Source: Spirochaetia bacterium (GTDB lineage: Bacteria > Spirochaetota > Leptospiria > Leptospirales > Leptonemataceae). Taken from it: a stretch of DNA of 64,000 nucleotides. The notes under the pieces were generated by a model. The model saw only the letters and a list, made by a program, of their open reading frames with translations, ran no database searches and had not been told where the DNA came from. How positions within the stretch are numbered: the first letter of the stretch is position 1; each line of letters starts with the position of its first letter. Location: positions 1-64,000 of the forward strand of contig JAIOPQ010000027.1 in assembly GCA_021413825.1 (NCBI GenBank). Reading direction: 5' to 3'. The position numbers were made by a program, and so were the translations under genes. Positions 43,492 to 53,385 of the stretch are shown in pieces.

Positions 43492-46400
43492 CCGAATACG
43501 TAAGCGATTCCACCTGACATACCCGCAGCAAAGTTGCGTCCAGTTTTTCCAAGCACAACTACACGGCCACCAGTCATGTATTCGCACCCATGATCACCAA
43601 GCCCTTCTACAACTGCATACGCCCCGGAGTTTCGCACAGCAAAACGTTCGCCTGCAAGGCCGTTGATATATGCTTCTCCGCCCGTTGCCCCGTATAGACA
43701 GGTGTTTCCGGCAATTATGTTCTTGCCTGGGTCATACGTAGTTCCTTCCGGGACGCGGGCTATCAGACGTCCGCCTGAAAGACCTTTGCCTACATAATCG
43801 TTTACCTGCCCCATGATCTCAAGCGTGATGCCTTTGTTTACAAATGCACCAAAGCTTTGACCTGCTACGCCATGGAACTTAATATGAATGGTACCGTCTG
43901 GCAGCCCGTTTTCACCGTAACGCATGGCGCTTTCACCGGCAAGCATAGCGCCTACAGTACGATTGGTATTGCGAATCGTAATATCGAATGCTACTTTCTC
44001 ACCGCGCTCCAGCGCAGGCTTGCAACGCTCAATCAGTTCACGATCAAGCTGGGTTTCCAGTCCGTGATCCTGTTTCTTGGTGCAATACAAATCTGTTGGG
44101 AAGTTCGGCTTCACGCGAGTCAGAATGCGGGAGAAATCCAGGCCGCGCGCCTTCCAGTGCTTAGTAGGGCGAACGAACGTTAGGCGGTCAATCTGTCCCA
44201 CCATTTCATTAAATGTGCGGAAACCAAGCTGCGCCATGTACTCGCGTACTTCCTGGGCAATAAATGTCATAAGGTTGACAACGTATTCAGGTTTTCCGTG
44301 AAATTTCTTGCGAAGCTCCTCGTCCTGCGTTGCAACTCCAACCGGGCAGGTATTCAAATGACACTTGCGCATCATGATGCAGCCCACAGCAACGAGGGCA
44401 GATGTACTGAATCCAAACTCCTCTGCACCCAAAAGCGCCCCGATCACAACGTCCCGACCAGTCAGAAGCTTGCCATCAGTTGCAATCACTACACGATCGC
44501 GCAGCCCGTTTGCAACCAGGGTTTGATGCGTTTCTGCGAGCCCAAGCTCCCAGGGTGATCCTGCATGATGAATCGAAGAAATCGGACTGGCGCCGGTTCC
44601 ACCGGAATCCCCGCTGATCAAGATATGATCTGCATGGCATTTTGCAACACCCGCCGCAACCGTTCCAACGCCAACCTCGCTCACTAGCTTCACACTGATG
44701 CGGGCTTTCGGGTTAACGTTTTTCAGATCAAAAATCAATTGTTTTAGATCTTCAATTGAATAGATGTCATGGTGCGGTGGTGGGCTAATCAACGTTACGC
44801 CTGGTGTGCTATAACGCAGACGACCAATATGCTTATCCACTTTATGGCCTGGAAGCTGGCCGCCCTCGCCCGGTTTTGCACCCTGCGCCATTTTGATCTG
44901 GAGCTCGTTTGCATTGACAAGGTAGTTTGTGGTCACACCAAAGCGCGCGGAAGCCACCTGTTTGATTGCACTGCGCATGCTATCGCCGTTCTCAAGGGGA
45001 ACATAGCGAATCGGATCCTCTCCACCTTCGCCAGTGTTGCTCTTTCCACCTGTACGGTTCATAGCAATTGCAAGAGTTGTATGTGCTTCCCATGAAATTG
45101 AGCCAAAGCTCATGGCTCCTGTGGCAAATCGTTTGATGATATCAGCTACAGACTCAACCTCTTCGATTGGAACAGGGGTTGCTGTTTTATCAAAGTCAAA
45201 AAGACTGCGCAGCGTAATGCGGCGCTTTGTCTGGTCGTCGATGAGCTTACTGAACTGCTTGAAGATTGAGTAATCACCCGTTGATGTTGCACGCTGAAGT
45301 GTATGAACTGCAGTTGGCGAATACAGATGAGCCTCGCCTTCCTTTCTCCAGTAGTGGACTCCACCTGGATCAAGCAAGCCAGGATGAAACGTTTCATCAT
45401 AAGCCTGGGCGTGACGGCGAAGCACTTCTTCCTCAACCATCTCAGCGCTGCATCCTTCGATGCGACTGGCTGTTCCGGTGAAATACGAGTTGATCAGTTC
45501 TGAATCAAGACCAACAGCCTCAAAAATCTGCGCACCACAATAAGATTGCAAGGTGGAGATTCCCATTTTACTGAAAATCTTGAACAGACCTTTGCCCACT
45601 GCCTTAATGTAATTCTTGCGAGCATCTTTGAAACTCTTGATCTCCGGCAGGCCGCCTTCTTCAATCATATCAGCCAGAGTTTCAAATGCAAGATACGGAT
45701 TGATTGCATTTGCGCCGTATCCCAGAAGCAATGCAAAATGAGAAACTTCACGCGGCTCACCTGATTCAATTACGATTCCCGTTTTTGTGCGAAGCCCCGC
45801 GCGAATCAAGAAATGGTGAACTGCGGCAACTGCAAGCAAGCTTGGAATTGGCGCGACGCTTGGACCTACGCCCCGATCTGACAGAATGATGAGGTTTACG
45901 CCACCGCGTACTGCGGTTGCTGCTTCATCGCAGACCTGATCGAGACGATTGCGCATGCCGCTCTTTGCGTCAGGATCAAAAAGAATATTCAGCGTAATCG
46001 CCTGGAAATGGCCACGGGCAATTGTTCGGATTTTTTCCAGATCGTTGTTGCTCAGAACTGGATGTTCAAGCTCAAGGCGATGTGCATGGCCTGGTGTTTC
46101 ATCGAGAAGATTCCCTTCTGGCCCAATGTATGCGGTGAGCTCCATAACCAGCTCTTCGCGGATTGGATCTACCGGTGGGTTAGTTACCTGCGCAAACAAC
46201 TGCTTGAAATAACGGAAGAGTGGTTGTGGCCGATCTGAAAGCACAGCAAGCGATGCATCGACACCCATTGAACCAATTGCTTCTTCACCTGTGACGGCCA
46301 TCGGGCGCATCTGGCTATTAATGTCTTCAGACGTGTAACCAAATACGCGCTGACGTTCCAGAATGGTCGGATGATCCGGCTGATGCACAAACGTTGGATC

Positions 46401-47771
46401 CGGAAGCTCACTCATCCGAATCATGTTTTCATTCACCCACTGATGATAGGGTTTTTGAGTGACGATTGTCTTCTTCAGTTCTTCATCATCAATGATGCGA
46501 CCCTGCTCCAGATCGATCAGGAACATTTTCCCGGCAGTAAGCTTTCCGCTCTTAACAATAGAAGAAGGTTCAACTGGAAGTGCTCCGGCTTCTGAGGCCA
46601 TGATGCACAAATCATCTTTGGTTACCACATAACGTGCCGGTCTCAGTCCGTTACGATCGAGCGTGGCACCAATCTGAACACCGTCCGTAAATGCAACCGC
46701 AGCAGGTCCATCCCAAGGCTCCATCATTGTTGCATGGTATTCATAGAAAGCGCGACGATCTGGGTCCATGTCGGGATTTTTGGACCACGCTTCTGGAATC
46801 ATCATCATCATGGTATGCGCAAGGCTGCGCCCGCCCATGACCAGGAGTTCGAGTACCGTATCGAATGTTGCAGAATCGCTCTGACCTTCCATAATAATAG
46901 GAAGCATGCGCTTGAGGTCTTTCCCGTACAGAGGGGATTCCATAACCATCTGGCGTGCCGCCATCCAGTTCATGTTTCCGCGAAGCGCATTGATTTCGCC
47001 GTTATGCGCGATCATCCGGAACGGGTGGGCCAGATCCCAGGTAGGGAATGTGTTGGTTGAAAACCGCATGTGAATCAGCGCAAGCGCAGACTCAACGTCC
47101 GGAGACTGGAGATCCGTGTAAAACTTTGGAATCTGATCCGCGAGGAGCATTCCTTTGTAAATGATTGTTCTGGAGGAAAACGATGCTACGTAATACTTAC
47201 TTCTGTCCAGCTTGTGTTCTGCGCGTACGCGACGGTCAATTACTCGTCTGATTAGATAAAGCCGGCGCTCAAAGTCATCACCGCTCTTAACGTCAGGCGA
47301 AGCACCTATGAAGCATTGGCGGAAATGGGGCGAGGTTGAACGAGCGGCTTCTCCAGTGAACTCCGCCTGGATTGGCACGTCGCGCCAGCCCAGGAATTCC
47401 TGGCCTTCGTCTACGACTACCTTCTCAATTATAGTTTCAACGGCTTTACGCTGCGTTCTATTCTGAGGCAAATACATGAAACCTACAGCATACCGCCCTG
47501 CAGGCGGCAATTGGACCCCAGATTCGCCCATAACCCGACGGAAAAACTTGTCTGGCATCTGAATCAAGATCCCAGCACCATCTCCCGTGAGCGGATCAGC
47601 GCCTACAGCACCTCTATGTTCGAGATTATGAATGAGCTGAAGCCCCAGCTCGACGATGCGGCGGCTCTGACGGCCCTTTATGTCTACGACGAAGCCTACG
47701 CCGCAGGAGTCTTTGTCCAATGCCGGGTCGTATAAACCCTGTGCACGGTTAGTTGGTTGCATCGAGATCAT
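43488..47771 (-). CDS. gltB: Glutamate synthase, large subunit, truncated by a frameshift
   Basis: A 1427-residue frame that contains the amidotransferase domain (catalytic Cys in [10 protein letters not shown], after a start at MQPTNRAQG or three codons earlier), the central domain, the FMN/3Fe-4S synthase domain ([29 protein letters not shown]) and the C-terminal GXGXG beta-helix ([32 protein letters not shown]). It stops after SGGIAYVFG, where the family normally continues with about 15 residues and then VDLEEP. The catalytic and structural domains are complete; the missing tail may destabilise the enzyme. Confidence 0.9.
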   Translation of the reverse strand: MISMQPTNRAQGLYDPALDKDSCGVGFVVDIKGRQSRRIVELGLQLIHNLEHRGAVGADPLTGDGAGILIQMPDKFFRRVMGESGVQLPPAGRYAVGFMYLPQNRTQRKAVETIIEKVVVDEGQEFLGWRDVPIQAEFTGEAARSTSPHFRQCFIGASPDVKSGDDFERRLYLIRRVIDRRVRAEHKLDRSKYYVASFSSRTIIYKGMLLADQIPKFYTDLQSPDVESALALIHMRFSTNTFPTWDLAHPFRMIAHNGEINALRGNMNWMAARQMVMESPLYGKDLKRMLPIIMEGQSDSATFDTVLELLVMGGRSLAHTMMMMIPEAWSKNPDMDPDRRAFYEYHATMMEPWDGPAAVAFTDGVQIGATLDRNGLRPARYVVTKDDLCIMASEAGALPVEPSSIVKSGKLTAGKMFLIDLEQGRIIDDEELKKTIVTQKPYHQWVNENMIRMSELPDPTFVHQPDHPTILERQRVFGYTSEDINSQMRPMAVTGEEAIGSMGVDASLAVLSDRPQPLFRYFKQLFAQVTNPPVDPIREELVMELTAYIGPEGNLLDETPGHAHRLELEHPVLSNNDLEKIRTIARGHFQAITLNILFDPDAKSGMRNRLDQVCDEAATAVRGGVNLIILSDRGVGPSVAPIPSLLAVAAVHHFLIRAGLRTKTGIVIESGEPREVSHFALLLGYGANAINPYLAFETLADMIEEGGLPEIKSFKDARKNYIKAVGKGLFKIFSKMGISTLQSYCGAQIFEAVGLDSELINSYFTGTASRIEGCSAEMVEEEVLRRHAQAYDETFHPGLLDPGGVHYWRKEGEAHLYSPTAVHTLQRATSTGDYSIFKQFSKLIDDQTKRRITLRSLFDFDKTATPVPIEEVESVADIIKRFATGAMSFGSISWEAHTTLAIAMNRTGGKSNTGEGGEDPIRYVPLENGDSMRSAIKQVASARFGVTTNYLVNANELQIKMAQGAKPGEGGQLPGHKVDKHIGRLRYSTPGVTLISPPPHHDIYSIEDLKQLIFDLKNVNPKARISVKLVSEVGVGTVAAGVAKCHADHILISGDSGGTGASPISSIHHAGSPWELGLAETHQTLVANGLRDRVVIATDGKLLTGRDVVIGALLGAEEFGFSTSALVAVGCIMMRKCHLNTCPVGVATQDEELRKKFHGKPEYVVNLMTFIAQEVREYMAQLGFRTFNEMVGQIDRLTFVRPTKHWKARGLDFSRILTRVKPNFPTDLYCTKKQDHGLETQLDRELIERCKPALERGEKVAFDITIRNTNRTVGAMLAGESAMRYGENGLPDGTIHIKFHGVAGQSFGAFVNKGITLEIMGQVNDYVGKGLSGGRLIARVPEGTTYDPGKNIIAGNTCLYGATGGEAYINGLAGERFAVRNSGAYAVVEGLGDHGCEYMTGGRVVVLGKTGRNFAAGMSGGIAYVFG

Positions 47772-48044
47772 CTTACCCGCCCCGGATTGTCAAAAAAGTG
47801 TACTATCGCCTGTACTCAAAGCAATTTTGGTACCGGCAACAGAAGGTTTTGCAGCGTTTTTTTTTGGCCATTGGTGGCAGGACCTGGATTCCGGGTCAGC
47901 ATCTGGGCTGAATTACAACCTTGGTACTATGCGCTACGGCGAGATGGTTTATGTTTATCAAGTGTTTTTGATTTTTGATTTCGCAAATGACCGTCCTGAG
48001 TTTTTGTATTTGACTCAGGGCCCCATTTTGAATTTCATGAACAC

Positions 48045-48476
48045 ATGGCATCCAACGATTTAATTTTGTCAATGGGCTCCGCTTTTCGCGGTTCTATGGA
48101 TATTGTCCGCGAAGGAATGGCTAAAAAAGAGAAACAGTCAACACTTGCATTGTCTATACTAATTCATGTAGAACGTCAGCCTGGTGTTTCACAGGGGACG
48201 CTTGGAAAGATCCTCAGAAGAGACCCGATGACTATGAGTCAGGCTGTTCGAGCGTTACAGTCTGCTGGACTTATCTCAAGTCAGCCAGATCAAGAAGATC
48301 GCAGAATCAAAAGACTGACTGTGAGCAAGAAAGGCAAAGCCCTTGGGCAAGCAATGTCTCAAGGTGAAGGAAAATTATTGGGGGCGCTGTCACGTAACTG
48401 GGGTAAGGCGCGGATCAATCAGTTCACAAAAGATCTGGCAGAATACAATCAGTTCCTGACTGAGCAAGCATCTTAG
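48045..48476 (+). CDS. MarR family regulator
   Basis: A 143-residue winged-helix protein with TLALSILIHVERQPGVSQGTLGKIL, the recognition helix in DPMTMSQAVRALQSAGLIS, and the wing SQPDQEDRRIKRLTVSKKGK (DxRxKxLxLT pattern). No Cys in a sensing position. Start at ATG 48045; the ribosome site is weak. It is divergent from gltB across a 273-base gap and convergent with the next gene, overlapping by four bases. Target genes unknown. Confidence 0.85.
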   Translation: MASNDLILSMGSAFRGSMDIVREGMAKKEKQSTLALSILIHVERQPGVSQGTLGKILRRDPMTMSQAVRALQSAGLISSQPDQEDRRIKRLTVSKKGKALGQAMSQGEGKLLGALSRNWGKARINQFTKDLAEYNQFLTEQAS

Positions 48477-49255
48477 GCCCGGGCCAGATTTCTTTCAGAC
48501 GGCTCGCTCTTGATTTCGCGCGAGCCTTTGAATCTCAAAATGTAATAATCCATTCCTTTGAATCGGAACTTTCCACGCACCAGCGGATGTGAGACTCCGG
48601 GGGATCCAACCTGAACCCGATTCTCGCGCGCTATAATCGGTGGCATGAGCTCTTCAAACCAGATCGCATGCAACTCGTCGTTATTTCCCTCAAAGATTGC
48701 CACGTTCAGTTCGTCCCGATGCGGTGAAAAGAATGCGATACTCTCATCGCCGGGAAAAAAATCCATCCGCGCAAAATCCTCGCCGCGACGATGCACGGCA
48801 ACATTCCGCCTGACTTCAGTTGGTTTATCAAAAATACAGAAACGCATTGTCCCAAGCCGCAGGAGCGTGTAGTCCGCGTTGCGATAGAGTGGACTCATTT
48901 CTGATTCCATGCCAGTTTCAGCGCCAGGCTCTTCATCTGGTAAAGGCGGCGGCGCGGGCGGCAGAAAAACTGCCTCGGCATCGCGACGAATTTTGGCTAA
49001 CTGCTTCTGCATAATGCCACAGTCGCGTCTGAAGTTTGCAAAAATTTCGTGAAGGCCCATGGAGTTACGAGTCAAACGCAGGGCGCGTTCCCTTGCGAAT
49101 CCACGAGGGGGCAAGAGCTTATGCATCTCACCAGCGCTCGATGCAAGTTCCGCAACAAGCGACTCGGGTTCCTTTAGCAGGCGTTCAATCTCAAGCAGCT
49201 TCTTTTCAAACTGGCTGCTCAAATCATGCATCTGGACAAGTCGTTCGGCGCTCAC
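48473..49255 (-). CDS. Hypothetical protein with N-terminal coiled coil
   Basis: A 260-residue protein from GTG 49255 (an ATG eight codons later is possible). The first 110 residues are helical with heptad-like LSSQFEKKLLEIERLLKEPESLVAEL, then a Pro-rich linker (LPPAPPPLPDEEPG) and a C-terminal beta-rich domain of about 120 residues (YTLLRLGTMRFCIF to YYILRFKG). The layout suggests an oligomerising helical part and a folded domain. Family not recognised. Confidence 0.55.
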   Translation of the reverse strand: MSAERLVQMHDLSSQFEKKLLEIERLLKEPESLVAELASSAGEMHKLLPPRGFARERALRLTRNSMGLHEIFANFRRDCGIMQKQLAKIRRDAEAVFLPPAPPPLPDEEPGAETGMESEMSPLYRNADYTLLRLGTMRFCIFDKPTEVRRNVAVHRRGEDFARMDFFPGDESIAFFSPHRDELNVAIFEGNNDELHAIWFEELMPPIIARENRVQVGSPGVSHPLVRGKFRFKGMDYYILRFKGSREIKSEPSERNLARA

Positions 49256-49318
49256 ATCAAATTATCGGCCGATCAAGGATTTCAGGCCAAGCCTAATTCG
49301 AGTCCGAAGCCCGGCAAA

Positions 49319-51814
49319 TCAGGGTTCGGTTGCGGAAAGAAGCGTTTTGAGCTTCTGCACACCGGGGTGAGCCGGGTCAATGCTCCGAGCTCGAATCCAG
49401 GTTTCCTGGGCTCGCCCTGCATCGCCCAGGCGACGGTAAACATCGGAGAGATTGATCAGGTTGCGGACATGAAGCGGATCACGTAACTTGCAGCGCTCAG
49501 CATACGCTCGTGCAAGCGACAACATGCGAGGATCAGAAGGAGCGGCCTGCTTGATTAGCCCGGAGGCAAGGAAGAGCGCATCTGTATCGGCAGGAAAGCT
49601 TTCGCAGATTTCCCTGGCAATCTCCTGTGCCCTAATGTAGTTTTTTTCATCGCGCGCTCGAGCAAGGGCTGCTTTGAGTTCCCCTTCGGACGTTATGCGA
49701 CTATTGTTCGACAATGGAGCATCTTCCAGATATCCCATGCGCATCAAGGAAAGATCATCAATGACCGTTCCCTGCTCATAGATTTCCTTAACGATCAAAG
49801 ACAATTCCCCTGCGGCATTTTCAACGATTCGCAGGAACAGCGTCTCGTCTTCATTTATGGTACGCTCACCGGCCGGTGTAATGCGCTCCAAATCATCTCT
49901 GCCGTCAGAACCCAGAACAAGAATATCCCCCGGTTCCAACTGCAAAGTATTGATGCGAAGGTTTCCCTCAATGGCAGGCGTTCCAATTTTCCTGATCTGC
50001 TCTACCGTATCTGGGAATGATGCACGGGAATTCCTATAAAGTACGGGTGCTGGATGCTCTGCCAGGAGATAATATACAAATCCATTTTTTTCATCGAGCA
50101 AGCCAAGCATGCAAGAAACCAGCATACTACCGTCAAAGGACACGAATACATTCTGGAGCTCCGCCAGACATGCCTTCAACCAGAGCTCAGGAAATTGATT
50201 TGTGGATGAAGTATTCTCCTGCGTGCGAGTAATAATCATTTTGAAGACAGTTCCGAGCACGAGGGCACCACCAGCACCCTGCATCGATTTACCCATGGCA
50301 TCTCCGTTCAGGAAGCAAACATATTGCACGCCGCCGAGTTCAATGCGATGCGCCGCACATAAATCTCCACCTATTTCAGAATCCCATTTGCGAAAGTGAA
50401 ACTGTTTCTTGGCACGGGAAAAGATTTCAAGCGTCAGAGGACCACCAGAAACAAAGCTCCCGTTGAGCGGTTTGGTGAGAAGTGACGTTAAGAAATAGTC
50501 ACCATCCTGCTGATTCTTAAGTTCCTGGATTTTGTCGTGGCTGTTTTGTAATTCCCGCGTTCTATCAATTACCTTTTGTTCGAGCGATTCATTTAGCTCT
50601 TCTACCTGGTTTCGAGTCCGCACGAAGTCATTCGCCAGAACAAGCGCAATGCTAAACAGCAACGCAGGAAACGAATAGCCCATGAGAAAAAGTCCACCGC
50701 GCGCATCGGATAAAATGATTATCAAATCGTTTACGGTCATGATTGCTATGATCAAAAATGAGGCGGAGATCAGTTTAGCATTTCTGTCCCCTGCTCGCCA
50801 ACCCTGAACAATGCAGGCACCCACGTAAAAGATTACCAGTGCGCCAGCTGGCATGATCATGTTGTACTTCACGCGAATCGACTGTAGATCGCCCGAGAAA
50901 ATAATAACGAACACGGAGGGCAGGAAAAATGCAGCGAAAATCCCCGTTACAACCTTGTGAAACGTAGTATGTAGTTTAAAGAAGTATCTGAAAAACAAGG
51001 CGAAACTTAACGGAATGAGGGGGCCATTGCCCATGATGATTTGCTCTTTAGTCAGGTAATCCATGGGGAATGACGGGGGAAGTGCGAAGTTCAAGCTTTG
51101 CAGGCCCCAGACAACGCATAGAAAAGCAAAGAACAAATTCTCACTATCCTGACGCCTCCGGATATACAGAAGCATGTGATAGATTGCGACCGCCAATAAT
51201 ATGAAAGCAAGTATGCGATTCAAATCATTCCGCAAGAAGCTCTGCTGTGCAAACAGTTGGCTTAAACCTTGCTCCGGCCCGATCAGTACATCATCGTTTA
51301 TCCATCCCTCATTGTTATAGTAAAGGCGCACCGAGATATGATTGGTTCCGGCTCGTAAGAGGTTTTCAGGAATCTGGTATAAACGCGGTGTATTCCATCC
51401 GGAAAAGAAATCAGTCGTGTTGACCTTCCCTCGCGGTGGCCATCTACCACCAGTTCCAATCCGCACACCGTTAAGAAAAACTTCCTCCGCAATTGCTACG
51501 CGCCCCATATACAGAGCATTCTGACCATCGAGCAGGCGCGACGGCACTTCGAACTCTCGCGCAACCCAGACGATTCCAAATTTCTCGGGAAAATCGTGTA
51601 TTACGGATCCAGGAACATGAACACTTTCCCAGGCAGTAATGTCAGTCTTTGCATCAAATTGACCGGAGTCGTCTAACTGTCTTTTCCAATCCCCTGCAAG
51701 ATCGATATTGTCCATGTTTGCATTGGTACAACTGAGCATGCACAGCAAACTGAGAGGCAACAGACATTTCCAGGCCCTGCGCACGACCCCATGAGTTTCA
51801 AAAGTGAGGCTCAC
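49319..51814 (-). CDS. 7TM sensor with SpoIIE phosphatase and TPR tail
   Basis: An 831-residue protein that begins with a lipoprotein-like signal (LLPLSLLCMLSC). An extracytoplasmic beta-sandwich (about 35-185; DIDLAGDWKRQLDD, sugar-binding-like) is followed by seven membrane helices (about 195-410), a coiled coil (VEELNESLEQKVIDRTRELQ), a SpoIIE/PP2C phosphatase domain (about 470-710; IGGDLCAAHRIE, NGDAMGKSMQGAGGALV, LGSDGRDDLE with the Asp metal ligands) and a TPR-like tail (about 720-831). Start is GTG 51814; a GTG ten codons later would also work. It would dephosphorylate STAS-type antagonists. Confidence 0.82.
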   Translation of the reverse strand: MSLTFETHGVVRRAWKCLLPLSLLCMLSCTNANMDNIDLAGDWKRQLDDSGQFDAKTDITAWESVHVPGSVIHDFPEKFGIVWVAREFEVPSRLLDGQNALYMGRVAIAEEVFLNGVRIGTGGRWPPRGKVNTTDFFSGWNTPRLYQIPENLLRAGTNHISVRLYYNNEGWINDDVLIGPEQGLSQLFAQQSFLRNDLNRILAFILLAVAIYHMLLYIRRRQDSENLFFAFLCVVWGLQSLNFALPPSFPMDYLTKEQIIMGNGPLIPLSFALFFRYFFKLHTTFHKVVTGIFAAFFLPSVFVIIFSGDLQSIRVKYNMIMPAGALVIFYVGACIVQGWRAGDRNAKLISASFLIIAIMTVNDLIIILSDARGGLFLMGYSFPALLFSIALVLANDFVRTRNQVEELNESLEQKVIDRTRELQNSHDKIQELKNQQDGDYFLTSLLTKPLNGSFVSGGPLTLEIFSRAKKQFHFRKWDSEIGGDLCAAHRIELGGVQYVCFLNGDAMGKSMQGAGGALVLGTVFKMIITRTQENTSSTNQFPELWLKACLAELQNVFVSFDGSMLVSCMLGLLDEKNGFVYYLLAEHPAPVLYRNSRASFPDTVEQIRKIGTPAIEGNLRINTLQLEPGDILVLGSDGRDDLERITPAGERTINEDETLFLRIVENAAGELSLIVKEIYEQGTVIDDLSLMRMGYLEDAPLSNNSRITSEGELKAALARARDEKNYIRAQEIAREICESFPADTDALFLASGLIKQAAPSDPRMLSLARAYAERCKLRDPLHVRNLINLSDVYRRLGDAGRAQETWIRARSIDPAHPGVQKLKTLLSATEP

Positions 51815-51862
51815 AATTCTCTATTCTCGCCTTAACGTCTAAACGATGATTAGCCTGACTAG

Positions 51863-52339
51863 TCAGGCAGCTTTCAAGCGTCTGGCCTGGAGGACTGCAC
51901 CTAGAATGAACAACAGGAACAAAAGACCAGTTGCGGCTTTGAGCGCTGGCTCCTCCGGTCCTGCGGCAAGTGGCGCGCCATACGGCAGTCTAGTGGCTGC
52001 TTCTGTAATTCCCGGGATCATGTGAAACAAAAATGTAGCTGAATAACAAATGGTCTCAATGTAAGGGGATGCTTTTCCAAACATATTCCTACCTGCAACA
52101 AATGCGACACCCAGAACAATGAGAGTGAGAATTGCCAGGACATGGGCCCGACCAAATCCACCGTGTTGATAGATTCCCAGGGCAGAGATGCACGTTACTA
52201 TGGTTGTTAAGATATAGACCTGTCCCAGGCGATTCCCTGAAACAATCGCTTTGTCACGAATCAATAGAATAGCACCGCTTGCAAGGGCTACAATGCTAAC
52301 GGCTAAATGGAAAATACCGAGCGGGCTGAGTCCGTACAT
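51863..52339 (-). CDS. DUF2306-like membrane protein
   Basis: A 158-residue protein from ATG 52339, preceded by CAGGAGTAACT. Four or five membrane helices, with FHLAVSIVALASGAILLIRDK at the start and NRLGQVYILTTIVTCISAL, both with the spacing seen in DUF2306 proteins. Function unknown. It is divergent from the CDF transporter; the frame upstream of 52339 lacks a good start. Confidence 0.6.
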   Translation of the reverse strand: MYGLSPLGIFHLAVSIVALASGAILLIRDKAIVSGNRLGQVYILTTIVTCISALGIYQHGGFGRAHVLAILTLIVLGVAFVAGRNMFGKASPYIETICYSATFLFHMIPGITEAATRLPYGAPLAAGPEEPALKAATGLLFLLFILGAVLQARRLKAA

Positions 52340-52460
52340 AGTTACTCCTGGAGAAATTATAACATTATGCATACCTTCTGTCAGAAGCAAGAACTTTGTA
52401 TGGGAACGCGAGTTCGACTTGCCAAAATTGCATGGGAATCTTCGGATACTATGCACATAC

Positions 52461-53369
52461 ATGAGCCATCAGGAATCTTCATCTAAAGCTATATTCTATG
52501 CCTTAGTTGCCAACCTCGGCATTGCCATCGCCAAGAGCGTCGCAGCATTTCTCACCGGTTCAGGGAGTATGCTGGCTGAGGCAGTGCATTCGTTCGCTGA
52601 CTGTGGAAATCAGCTTCTCCTATTCTTTGGATTGCACAGATCCAAAATGCCGCCGACTCGCGAGCATCCGCTTGGTTTTGGAAAGGTAGTCTATTTTTGG
52701 AGTTTCCTCGTTGCGATCTTGCTCTTCAGCGTTGGCGGATTGTTCTCGGTCCAGGAAGGGATACATAAGCTAGTGCATCCTGAACCTCTGCAGCATGTTC
52801 CTATAGCAATCGGAGTTTTGTTCTTCTCCGCCGCTCTCGAAAGCTTCAGCATGTACGGATGCATACGAGAAATAAACAAGATCAAAGGTAGAAAGACGTT
52901 CTGGCAATGGCTTAAGAGCTCGCGGAACGCAGAGTTTATTGTAGTTCTTGGCGAAGACACGGCAGCCCTGATAGGACTGGTTGTTGCATTGTTCTTTATT
53001 GTCCTGAGTTACATTACCAACAACCCGGTGTTCGATGCCCTGGGGTCACTCGTAATTGGAGTTATTCTTGTGATCGTTGCATTCTTCATCTCTATGAGAG
53101 TAAAAGCCTTGATGGTTGGAATGTCCGCAGACCCGGAACTGGAAGATAGGATTGAAAGCCTGATAGAAAAAGATAAGGCTATCGTTCGTGTTTTCAACAT
53201 CATCACGCAACAATTCGGACCTCATCTAATGCTGGCCGCAAAGATAGAAATGAAACCGGACCTAACCATAAAGAAGGCGAGCATCAAAATCAACGAACTT
53301 GAGAAAAATCTCAAAGCCGAGTTTCCGGAGATTCGCTGGTGTTTTATTGAACCCGACGTAGCTAAATAA
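52461..53369 (+). CDS. Cation diffusion facilitator (zinc exporter, ZnT9-like)
   Basis: A 302-residue protein with six membrane helices from ATG 52461 (MSHQESSSKAIFYALVANLG). The first metal site is EAVHSFADCGNQLLLFFG (His and Asp), the second helix site VVLGEDTAALIGL has the Glu-Asp pair found in the ZnT9/YdfM-like CDF group rather than His-x3-Asp. A short cytoplasmic domain follows (DPELEDRIESLIEKDKAIVRV). Proton-driven export of Zn or a related metal is likely. Confidence 0.88.
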   Translation: MSHQESSSKAIFYALVANLGIAIAKSVAAFLTGSGSMLAEAVHSFADCGNQLLLFFGLHRSKMPPTREHPLGFGKVVYFWSFLVAILLFSVGGLFSVQEGIHKLVHPEPLQHVPIAIGVLFFSAALESFSMYGCIREINKIKGRKTFWQWLKSSRNAEFIVVLGEDTAALIGLVVALFFIVLSYITNNPVFDALGSLVIGVILVIVAFFISMRVKALMVGMSADPELEDRIESLIEKDKAIVRVFNIITQQFGPHLMLAAKIEMKPDLTIKKASIKINELEKNLKAEFPEIRWCFIEPDVAK

Positions 53370-53383
53370 CCGTTTCGGGTTAT
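53366..53383. terminator. Weak hairpin between the CDF gene and rodA
   Basis: ATAACC (53366-53371), a six-base loop and GGTTAT (53378-53383) sit in the 16-base gap between convergent genes. There is no T-run, so termination is only a possibility. Confidence 0.25.
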
Positions 53384-53385
53384 CG

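Noticed and set aside
43488..43500. Programmed -1 frameshift in gltB
   Set aside because: No slippery heptamer or downstream structure is evident at the junction and about 15 conserved residues are missing, which fits a deletion better.
43258..43587. Separate gene of 109 codons overlapping the end of gltB
   Set aside because: Its first third is an out-of-frame reading of gltB and the rest is the normal GltB tail, so it is the product of the frameshift, not an independent gene.
47680..48063. Plus-strand frame upstream of the MarR gene
   Set aside because: It runs through the start of gltB on the other strand and the intergenic region, with no protein features.
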